Origin: Girardinichthys multiradiatus
Taxonomy: Eukaryota; Chordata; Actinopteri; Cyprinodontiformes; Goodeidae
NCBI RefSeq assembly: GCF_021462225.1
Contig: NC_061818.1
Span: 22,393,978 to 22,457,977 of the forward strand
DNA length: 64,000 nucleotides
Reading direction: 5' to 3'
Shown here: in pieces, positions 42,120-53,400 of the stretch
Position numbering within the stretch: the first letter of the stretch is position 1
Layout of the letters: each line of letters starts with the position of its first letter
Program-made: the position numbers and the translations under genes
Notes under the pieces: generated by a model
Databases searched by the model: none
The model's input: the letters and a program-made list of their open reading frames with translations, nothing else
What the model was told of the DNA's origin: nothing

Positions 42120-42420
42120 GATTACATGCATTATTAAAAGATTTACGGGGAAGAGAAACAGGCCCACAGCATCACACATCCTCCACCTTACTTAACTGTG
42201 GGTAAAAGGGGCTTTTCCACACATTCATCATTTGTTTGTTTCAGACCCAGATGAAATATTTGTCACCAAAAGGTTCAATCTGAGTTCCAAATGACCAAAG
42301 CACATTGTTCCAGATAAATGTACTTTAATTTATCAAACTCCACATGCTTATGTTTGTGATGGTAGGACCGACAGATTTTTTCCTGGCATTCCTCCCAACT
42401 GCTTAGCATGCAGTTAGCAT
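42120..42420 (-). mobile_element. Degenerate Tc1-like fragment
   Basis: Minus-strand remnant: 'gcccacagcatcacacatcc' with 'tccaccttacttaactgtgg' (GGGSVMLWG-like region) followed by 'ctgagttccaaatgaccaaa' (FSDESKF-like region). Same subfamily as 28430-28740. Confidence 0.5.
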
Positions 42421-43379
42421 TAGCATCTAATGATAGTTACAGAGACTTGGTGACCCCAAGATACTAAGCTGTGGACATTTTTGTACCTCCCTTCCAATCC
42501 TGCTGTGTGTGTGTGTGTGTCAAGGTGAAAATTCCCCCTGATACTCTGTGGCTTAGAAAATTGCCCCACATTCATATGTGTCCCAGTGGGAGATCTAAAT
42601 CACCACCTTGGCTCTTCAGATGACGTCTTACTATGTGATCCTTCATCCAAACCTGCAGACTTATTGTGTCTGTGCATGACTACCCTTTCATCACTGGCTG
42701 AAAATGTCAAAAACACATCCTGGATTTTAAATACTTGAGCATTCGTATTCACAGTATTTTAGTATGGAGGCTCAAAAGACGTGAAAAAATGGCCTCCTTT
42801 TTATTACGTCTTTTTACCTGGAGTCAGACAGGACATGAATAGAATTAGAAACACACAATAAATATAGTAAAGGTTGCTCTCTTGCACATCAGCTGAAAAC
42901 AAATCTAAAATAAACATTAAAGATGTTGATTCAATCCTTCCTCATTTTGATGAGCTGACTTTTAAACATGGTCGGAAACGTCATCTCCATCTTTAGGTCA
43001 GTTGTTTGTCATCTTTCCCCCCCACAGTCCTCCTACATTTCCCTTTTTTCCCCACAGTCAAGCTCACAAAGCTGAACACTTGTAGACACATCTAAAACCC
43101 TGAGATCATTGTTAGTCCAAACCCAGAGAGGTGACTATATGAAGTACCTGCTGTTTTTTGCTTTCCTAGAGAATCTCCAAAGCCTTGAAGGTTTGCTTGG
43201 AGGTTCAATTTGAAAATCTGAACATTGTTTACTGGCAGTTTAAACAGGAAGAATAAAGTCATGGTGACAGGTTGGTGATCAAACCAAATAGAAACAAATG
43301 CTTCTTCTTCTCTTTCCTGGTGTGTATAGTCTTAGTAAAGTATTTATAAGCCTTGAATTTCTTTACATTCACAAATTTT

Positions 43380-43800
43380 TTAGATTTTTGGGGGATTTAA
43401 TGTAATTGACAATCACAAACACATAATATTTTACAAACATTTTTTGTAAAAATAAAAAAATTCAAAGTACATCTGTATTCTGTGCACGTTACTCTGATAA
43501 CCCTAAATAAATCCTGGACTTCTTTCCGTCCCCTGCGAGATATTCAAAGCTTGAGATATTGTTTTATAACCAAACCCTATTTTAAGCTTCTCCACCACTT
43601 TCTCCCTGACCTTTCTGCTATGTTCCTTGGCCTTCATGATGCTATTTATTCCCTAATGTTTCTAAAAAACCCTCTGAGGCCTTCACAAAACAGCTATGCA
43701 CTACTTTGTTTTGGCCTCTCTCTTAAAACGTTATTACATTGAAGTTTGTGGTTGTAACATGACCAAATAAATTTGATTTACCTTTATCATTACCTCAACA
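43380..43800 (-). mobile_element. Degenerate Tc1-like fragment
   Basis: Reversed transposase start region 'ttccttggccttcatgatgc' near 43622 and terminal-repeat-like 'ttgaagtttgtggttgtaac' near 43739. The middle of the element is missing. Confidence 0.5.
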
Positions 43801-44262
43801 TATACTTATAAACATAGAAAGTATATGAAGAATTATGTAATGTCCATCTCTGCTTAAGGAGAAAATATTATATATTTTTGAATATTCCTTCCCAAAGACA
43901 ATCATTTTTCAAAGTGATCCAAAACAAATAGAATTACTAGTTAATGTGTGAAAAGGTAAAATGTGTTAAAGCTGTTTTTCATTATTTGTTCATCTCTAAA
44001 AACAAATATTTTCGGTAGCAGATAAAGTATAAGACACCATTTCATATGACTAGTTATTTATATGGTGGATATTCAATTATTATTTTAAGTATAATTTGAG
44101 ATTTCCACTGATGCATTTTCCACCTTTATCTGTGCCATTAATTTTCCACATCTATCTGCCTTTCAGAATTTCATCCCTAAAGGCCCTTTTTAACCTTCGC
44201 CTCCCTCCACCATACTGCTCCAGGAACCAGTTTTTCATCATAACGACTAGCTTGTGGAAGCC

Positions 44263-44458
44263 ATGAGTGCATGCAGCAGGAAGGCTCTGACTTTACTCAG
44301 CAGTGTCTTTGCAATCAGCGGCCTGGGGCTGCTGGGAGTGGCGGTGAGCACAGATTACTGGCTCTACCTGGAGGAGGGCGTCATCATGCCTCTGAACCAG
44401 ACAGCTGACATCAAAACTTCGCTGCACTCAGGTCTCTGGAGAGTCTGCTTTCTGGCTG
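44263..44458 (+). CDS. cacng5: cacng5 coding exon 1
   Basis: ATG at 44263 begins MSACSRKALTLLSSVFAISG; a GTG-led frame extends three codons upstream, but the ATG matches the family start. Ends G|GTTGGT, a weak donor, chosen because it joins in phase to the next exon; the stronger-looking GTAACT four bases later would break the frame. Confidence 0.9.
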
Positions 44459-47400
44459 GTTGGTAACTTATATGCACTATAAGGAGTGATGCTGAGATTT
44501 GTGATTAATTTTGACAGTTTGCCATCTGCTTAGGTTTTGTGAGAGTGGATTTCACACTCACTTTCAAAGATGTTCATCTTGTAACTGTGGCAGCAGAAGA
44601 GATCAGGTGGTGTCTCACTGACGTGATCAACCCACTGCAGCTTTGATAGTCACATAATTGACATTCACAGTGACTATGAGTAAGTGTGGAACAAGAGCAA
44701 CTGAGTACAGTTTTAGTCACACGCTTTAATAGAAGGAGAGTTCAATGATGCAACATATTACACATAAACAACAAGCTTCAAGAGAGGGAAGCCTCCCCAC
44801 TGTGCCACAGACCCAGCTGGACCTTGTATTACCCTGATTGAGTTACATCACATCCTCTCTTCACAGCATGCCATGCAGTCCACATTTATGTAAAAAAAGA
44901 AAAGAAAGTGAAGACAAACCCTGAGAATGAATTTTCTATCTGCAGCTGAAGGCGAACATTTCCACAGTAACCATTAGCTGATGAAGGATCTTTTCCTATT
45001 TTTTAGACAATTGGCAATCAATCATATTAGTAGTAATGTGTCAGTTGCTGTACCAGACAGGCAGAGTTCACTTAAATTGGTTGGTTTCTTTGCATAGTTT
45101 ATATATTTTCACTATGACAGCTTCCCATTCCTGAAACTTGATATTTCCTGTCTAATTCATCATGGTACAGCTGGGACACCCAGTTGTTTCCAATTTTCAA
45201 CCATTTGACGAAAACTGTCCTCCTTGTTAGAACGGAATTTAGTGATTAAGATTAAACCAGAAATCCCCCCCAAAATCAACACTTTCAAGCTCAGAAGAAA
45301 TTTACTGACACCCACAAGGAGAAGTTAATGCCTTGTGAAGAAAGGTTTCTTGCTCAGAAAAGACAAAGTTATTTGATCACAACAGCAGGAAGAATGTCCT
45401 GGAGTCCTGGTGGTGCTTTCAAAGCTAAAAACACAACACCAAGTGTCAAGCATGGTGGTGGCAGCAACGTCCTGGAACTGTTTTGCTTCCAGTGAATCAG
45501 GTGTAATGACCAAAGTGAACAGAAGAAAAAAAAAGGAGAACTTCTTCCAAATTCATGATTATGTGTTCCAACAGGGCAATGCTCCCACACATCAAAACTG
45601 GTTTGAGAATGGATAAACTGGGCGAACATTATGTTACTAATGAAAGCCCTGACCTAAAAACTATTCAAAATATGTGGACCATGCTTTAAAGTCAGACCAA
45701 AATGTTAATTTTACCTCCGCCTTCCTCCCTCCCTGTTGGATGGAGTAAGGGGGAGTCAGATTTAGCCTAAACCGGTTCAGCTATGGTTGAGGTGCAAACA
45801 CACCCTCCATTTCTGTTACCTGTATGACCCCTTCTCTTTTCCAATGGTTATAATCCATCTGACAGAGAGCGGTATCCTGATCCTTGTGGTTTTTAATATA
45901 ACAATGGCCATCAGTGGGTTCTAGATGGACAAACTTTATCAGTTTATTATTTTACTTAGTGCCCCTACACGTGGCCCGTTCTGGGGTGGCCGGGCTCTGG
46001 TACTCGATGGTTTGGTCTGGCCTCCCTGGCGGCCCTGCGCCATTCCAGACCCTTTGTGGGGTGCCTTGAGATGACATTGTTGTAAATAAGCGCTATATAA
46101 ATAAATAAACTGAAACTGAAACTATCTGTGTAGTTATGCTGCTATAGGCTTGGGCTGCTGGAGGACATAATGACCACTTTCACCCTCTTCGCTACATTCT
46201 CACACTACTCTCTAATTTTGCATTATTTGCTGTTATTTCAGCTTTTAACCTTGTTCTCTCTATTCTCTTTCTAGAAGCTACACCTGGCCTGACTCTGTGT
46301 CTACCTGTGACACCTTTCTGGAGAAGGGCATCGTCCAAGCTGCTGCTGGCAACAACTTAATGCTCACCTTCTACCGATGATCCACATAGCCCTGTCTTTT
46401 AGTGTTTAACCCTTTCTCTCTCCTAGATATAGCAATTGACTGAGCTTTTACTGTAACTAATTATATGTGCTCTCTTTCAGACTCTAACCTTGAAAACTGG
46501 CTCAGAGTTTATCTGTTCTTTCTTTCTAGATGAAACGACTAAAGGAGCTGCATCCATTAACATTTACTTTTCCTTCTCATAGAAAGTACTCCTGGATCAG
46601 TGCTTCTTTGTTCTTTTTGTGTCTCTGCTCTGTTCTCTCAAACCCCCAGTGGGTCGTGTCAGATGGCCGCTCACACTGAGCCTGGTTCTGCTGGAGGTTT
46701 CTTCCTGTTAAAAGGGAGTTTTTCCTCTTCGCTGTCGCTACATGCATGCTCAGTATGAGGGATTGCTGCAAAGTCAACGCCAGTGACTGTCCACTGTCTC
46801 TACATGCTCATCCAGGAGGAGGGAATGCTGCAAGTCTCTGACTGGATGCAATCTGCTGGGTTTCCTTAGACAGAAAAACTTTTTATCCAATTTGAATAAA
46901 TGACTGAATCTGACTGCACTGTTCAATGATTAGGGTTAATTGGAATGTATGTACCTGACTTTTGTGAAATGCCTTGAGATGACATGTGTTGTGAATTGGT
47001 GCTATATAAATAAACTGAATTGAATTGAATTGATTTACCAATCTAAATTTTTTTAACTCTACCAATACTGGTGAGAACAGCAGTATAATATTTAGAATTA
47101 TGCCAGGATTTGTGGTTTCTCTGCAACATTGTAAGGGACACTTAGCTAATAATCATTTGGGATGGATGCACATGTTTGAAAATATGCAGATCAGAGAAAA
47201 TCCACCACATTTACCAAATTTGCACCAAATTTATATTTTGTTTCAGCAACTGCCAGCAAAAAAAAAAAAGAATTCACCGAAAACACAATTAAAGTTTTAC
47301 AAACCAATCCGTGTCCCTGCAGTAATTGAACATTTTCCTGAATTTAAAATTTCTACAGCCTCTCTTATTATCCTCTCGTCTCAGGTGACGAGTCTGGCCG

Positions 47401-50400
47401 CTGTTTCACCATTGAGTACATGATGCCCACGAGTCTCCAGCTGACGTCAGAGTCCACAGGAAATGTGCTCAGTGAGTATAAAGGAAAACCGAAGCTTTAG
47501 GCAAATGCATCTCACTGGTGTCGTTAAGGCCTTTTGTGTAACCATCTGGAGTATTATTCTGTGACGAGGACTTGTTGTTTTCTAATACAGTTCCATTCAG
47601 AAATACCTCATCTGAAAGCATCCACCAAGACGAGTCATCAGAAACCTCGTGTTCCTGCCTGCTCCTCTCCAGAATACTTATTGGCTCCTCGCAAACCATC
47701 AACCGCACAATTCCTTCATTGCAAATCGGGTCAAAATTGAACAGATAATGTAATAACTGTAGTGAGTCATTTAATTAGCTCTCATGATGTGCTCCATATG
47801 AGTACAAGATGTCGTAAAGGAGCAGAAAAAATGTATCCATTCACTTTTAAGTCAGAACTCCGTTTCAGCCTTTTCCAAAGACTTCTACTCATTTGATGTA
47901 GAGTGAAAAAATTAAAACCAAGGTAAACAGGTAGAGCCAAATTTTTAATAAAGGTATTCTTTGCCAAACAGTAAAATGCGCAACAATGTCTGCTGTTTCA
48001 CCTTGCTTATTAAAAAAAGGTAATAATGCCACATAAGTTATAAGATCTCTGCTTTGCCTTCATTTCAGGACAATGGTCACAAAAATCTTAGTATTGTGGA
48101 GTCATGATGTCAAGTAATATTTATTTTTATTGGTAGGATGACAAGTGGACGCCAACATCTTGAAACTGGAGTAGCTGGAAACAGTCACAACAATATATAC
48201 TGTTTTGAATTGCATTTTCCATGAGGGTTAGAGACATTTTTTTTTTTTCCACTCCTGGCAAAGATGTATTAAAGAATTTATCTTTTATTGCAGTAGCATA
48301 AACTCAGACTGAAAAATGGCTAAAAACCCAACTTTTAAATCAAGTACCTTTATTCCATATGGGAAGAAAACTGCTTGTTGAAACACAACTGCTGTTGATA
48401 CATTTTACAACCCCTTTTTTTCTAATGAAACCGCATCACTTAGTCATCTTCCATAACATTTCTCAAGTTTGGAGCATAGAAAAAGAGGAATCTTTGATCC
48501 TCTTTCAACCCTCTTCAACAGTCTCTGTTCAATTCATTCATTCAGTCAGTCAGTCAGTGACAACAAAATATGCTCCTCTGTCTCATGTCTAAATTTGCTG
48601 ATGATTCTGTCATTGTGTCACTTCTTTCCAGAGAAATCTCTGAACATGGCTTGGTTGTCAATGACTTTTTAAACTGGTGTGAGGAATCCTTTTTAAATAT
48701 TAATGTCAATAAAAGAAAAGAAATGTGCATAGAGTTCCACACACCGATCTCCCCAGTTGTGATCAATGACCAAATAGTGGAGCTGGTGCTACAGTATAAA
48801 TATCTGGGAATACTCATTGATGAAAACCTGAGTTTTGAGTTGCAGGTAGATTGTGGGGTAAAGATCGTAAGCTTCGTACTTTTAATGTCAGCTCTGTTTT
48901 TATGAAGACATTTTATTCTTGTTTTTTTTTTAATCTGTTCTTACCTTTACTTTTATTTGTTGGTATGGGTCACTTTCCATCAAAAATAAGAATCGTCTGC
49001 AACGTATTATCAAGGTTTGCAGTAAAATTGCTGGGATATCTCTTAATGTTTTGAGTGACCTTCATAACTCTAGGTCTTTCAAGAAAGCTAGGTTCATTTT
49101 GGCTGATCCTAGCCATCCTCTGTGGGCAGAATTCTCGCTCTTCCATCAGGACAGAGATACAAAATGCCATATTGTAAGACAAACTGACTGAAAAAATCCT
49201 TTATTCCCACTGCTATTACCCTGCTCAATTCCAGGTCCACATTGTAAGGACTTAATTTTTGTTGTTTTGTTTTGTTTTTTGGTGTGTGTGGCTGTTGTTT
49301 TATGTTTTCATTGCTGTCTGCACTGCAAATTGCCCCTTGGGGATAATAGAGTTTTACTTGACCTGCCTTGACTTGACTTTATCTTAAAGGGATTGCTGGG
49401 ATACCCATAACTGTGCCATAATAAAATAATTATTACTTAATGTGGGATTTACACTGGGTAAATGGGTAAACTCTGAAGGTTTTTCAGTGTGAAATTACGC
49501 TACTGCAATAAAAGATTGTTATTTTAAGGCTTTTTTGTTTACACATTTTCACACATTTGTCCATTTCTTTATGTTTTGAATTCACCCACACTTGCTCCTT
49601 TTCTGTCTGTCCAAAGTTCACCTTAATTCACTAAAACTGTCCAGAATCCAATAAGTGAACAAGTAAAGAAATGATCTGTATTCTGCTCTTTATCTTTTTC
49701 TGATCTGTATTACATGGCAGGAAACTTTGCACATTTAGCAAAAGAAACAAGTCTTTTTTTATTATTATTACTCAGTTGGCATTTCTTTTAATCCTATTTA
49801 TTTCTTTGCTTTTCTTAAAAGCTTGTTGTTAAGAGGGGATCTTTACAAGTTCAATTGAACTGAAGTCCTGGTAGTAACCGAACCTTACCACAATATGTTT
49901 CAACATATGCCCTAGTTGCTTTTAAAAGATTGATAATTTTCATCACTTTTCATCATGGTAGTTTTTATGGGAAAAAGAAAAACACATACAGGTCCTTCTC
50001 AAAATATTAGCATATTGTGATAAAGTTCATTATTTTCCATAATGTCATGATGAAAATTTAACATTCATATATTTTAGATTCATTGCACACTAACTGAAAT
50101 ATTTCAGGTCTTTTATTGTCTTAATACGGATGATTTTGGCATACAGCTCATGAAAACCCAAAATTCCTATCTCACAAAATTAGTATATTTCATCCGACCA
50201 ATAAAAGAAAAGTGTTTTTAATACAAAAAACATCAACCGTCAAATAATCATCTACAGTTTTGCACTCAATACTTGGTCGGGAATCCTTTTGCAGAAATGA
50301 ATGCTTCAATGCGGCGTGGCATGGAGGCAATCAGCCCGTGGCACTGCTGAGGTCTTATGGAGGCCCAGGATGCTTCGATAGCGGCCTTTAGCTCATCCAG

Positions 50401-53400
50401 AGTGTTGGGTCTTGAGTCTCTCAACATTCTCTTCACAATATCCCACAGATTCTCTATGGGGTTCAGGTCAGGAGAGTTGGCAGGCCAATTGAACACAGTG
50501 ATACCATGGTCAGTAAACCATTTACCAGTGGTTTTGGCACTGTGAGCAGGTGCCAGGTCGTGCTGAAAAATGAAATCTTCATCTCCATAAAGCTTTTCAG
50601 CAGATGGAAGCATGAAGTGCTCCAAAATCTCCTGATAGCTAGCTGTATTGACCCTGCCCTTGATAAAACACAGTGGACCAACACCAGCAGCTGACACGGC
50701 ACCCCAGACCATCACTGACTGTGGGTACTTGACACTGGACTTCTGGCATTTTGGCATTTCCTTCTCCCCAGTCTTCCTCCAGACTCTGGCACCTTGATTT
50801 CCGAATGACATGCAGAATTTGCTTTCATCCGAAAAAAGTACTTTGGACCACTGAGCAACAGTCCAGTGCTGCTTCTCTGTAGCCCAGGTCAGGCGCTTCT
50901 GCCGCTGTTTCTGGTTCAAAAGTTGCTTGACCTGGGGAATGCGGCACCTGTAGCCCATTTCCTGCACACGCCTGTGCACGGTGGCTCTGGATGTTTCTAC
51001 TCCAGACTCAGTCCACTGCTTCCGCAGGTCCCCCAAGGTCTGGAATCGGCCCTTCTCCACAATCTTCCTCAGGGTCCGGTCACCTCTTCTCATTGTGCAG
51101 CGTTTTCTGCCACACTTTTTCCTTCCCACAGACTTCCCACTGAGGTGCCTTGATACAGCACTCTGGGAACAGCCTATTCGTTCAGTAATTTCTTTCTGTG
51201 TCTTACCCTCTTGCTTGAGGGTGTCAATAGTGGCCTTCTGGACAGCAGTCAGGTCGGCAGTCTTACCCATGATTGGGGTTTTGAGTGATGAACCAGGCTG
51301 GGAGTTTTAAAGGCCTCAGGAATCTTTTGCAGGTGTTTAGAGTTAACTCGTTGATTCAGATGATTAGGTTCATAGCTCGTTTAGAGACCCTTTTAATGAT
51401 ATGCTAATTTTGTGAGATAGGAATTTTGGGTTTTCATGAGCTGTATGCCAAAATCATCCGTATTAAGACAATAAAAGACCTGAAATATTTCAGTTAGTGT
51501 GCAATGAATCTAAAATATATGAATGTTAAATTTTCATCATTACATTATGGAAAATAATGAACTTTATCACAATATGCTAATATTTTGAGAAGGACCTGTA
51601 TAATAGGAATACTGTCAGTCAGTCATTTTCTACCGCTTATTCCATAGTGGGTCACGGGGGAGCTGGTGCCTATCTCCAGCAGTCTATGGGCAAGAGGCAG
51701 GGTACACCCTGGACAGGTCACCAGTCCGTCACAGGGCAACACACAAACAACCATGCACACACTCATTCACCTAAGGGTAATTTAGAGTGACCAATTAACC
51801 TAACAGGCATGTCTTTGGACTGTGGGAAGAAGCTGGAGTACCCAGTGAGAACCCACACATGCATGGGGAGAACATGCCAACTCCATGCAGAAAGACCCCT
51901 GGCTGGGAATTGAACCCAGGACCTTCATGCTGCAAGGCAACAGTGCTACCAACCACACCGCCGTGCAGCCTATGAATACTGTTCTTTTGAGAATTCATTG
52001 AAAGAGATTATTTAACACTAGAATCTCTTTGAAAAAGACTTTCAGCTGAAGATTGGCTTTATGTTCAAGTGTCTGCAACTATCTTGCAAGCCAAAGGTGG
52101 AAAATATTATGTTTAATATTAATATTTTAATCGACACCCTCATATTTGTGCATTTTTGATAGAAACAGCATGATTTAGAGCACTGTAACTGTAGCCTTTT
52201 TGTTCTATTTTATCTCCTGCTCCTCAGAGATGATCCGTTCAGCGACTCCATTCCCTCTGGTCAGCCTCTTCTTTATGTTCATTGGTTTTGTCCTCAATAA
52301 CATCGGACACGTCCGTCCTCATCGCACCATCCTGGCGTTTGTCTCAGGAATCTTTTTCATCCTTTCGGGTACACAGATGTCATGATTTTTTTAAGACTCT
52401 TATATGTTTCTCTTATTTCCTGACCATGTTCATAAAAGGACTCTCCGTATTTCAGGACTGGCTCTGGTGGTGCGTCTGGTACTGTACATCTTCAGTATAA
52501 ATGATGAGATGCTGAACAGGACAAAGAGCAGTGAGGCCTGTTTCTCCTATAAGTATGGCTGGTCTTTCGCCTTCGCCGCCCTCTCCTTCCTGCTCACTGA
52601 GGTGCAAAAATGATTGTAAAATCTTCTGTATTTTACTGCATTTAAGCTGTCATTTCAGTAGAAATCATATTAACATTTATAAATACTTAATAAAAGTTCA
52701 ATATATACATAAAAAATTTTTTAATATATTAATATTTATAAATGTGTCCATAGTTAAATTAAAAAAAAATTAATAATAGATACACAAATAAAAGTAAAAG
52801 GAAACTCAAATTTAATATTAAAATTGCAAGCAGTTATTTGAGGCAATAAACATTTAGTGAGTTCAGTCAGTTCTTTTAATGTAGTTTATTTGTCAGGAAA
52901 ATGTACTGGAACATTGAATAAAATAAATTTTTTATCTCTTTTCCATTCATATATATTCATAAATAATAAATTCATGTCAATTTTGAATGCCCATCATTTA
53001 GTCCTTGCTCCGCCCTCTCATATACAAAGTCAGCATAATAATCCTCCAGAAATTATTTCCACATCTCACCACAACTTCAGGCCTGAAATGTTTACAGAAC
53101 TTGAGGTGGTCAACGGGGAAACTGTACTGCCCTCTGCTGGTCATAATGAGCAGCTGCAGTGCTTCATTAGACCCAATATGCTATGTTTTATGGAAGACTT
53201 CTTGTCCGGAGAAATTGCATTTATACAAGCTAAAAACAAGAAATTATCAAGATTACAATTAATAAAAACGGTAATAGTATTTTTATTAATGTTTTATTTA
53301 CAAAACATCTGTACAAATATTGAAAGAATATTAAAATAACAGTATCCAGTTTGCATTGTAATACTAGCCTTCAGTTGTTATTTTTCAGTTGTTATTTTTC

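Larger units (their letters stand above)
41428..44262 (+). other. Probable first intron of cacng5 with Tc1-like debris
   Basis: Contains the fragments at 42120-42420 and 43380-43800 listed separately and a short GT run at about 42504-42520. The last 100 bases before 44263 (TTCGCCTCCCTCCACC and 'ccatactgctccaggaacca') may be 5' UTR of the coding exon. No other gene seen. Confidence 0.4.

Noticed and set aside
48537..48560. Short regular cagt repeats as a possible CRISPR-like array
   Set aside because: Simple tandem tetranucleotides without spacers, in a vertebrate intron.
50866..51310. Plus-strand open frames opposite the intact Tc1 transposase
   Set aside because: They are shadows of the minus-strand transposase coding sequence and show no independent features.
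52857..53339. 160-codon plus-strand frame in the last cacng5 intron
   Set aside because: AT-rich, Asn/Ile/Lys-rich composition, no motifs, and overlapping frames in the same place; best read as intron.
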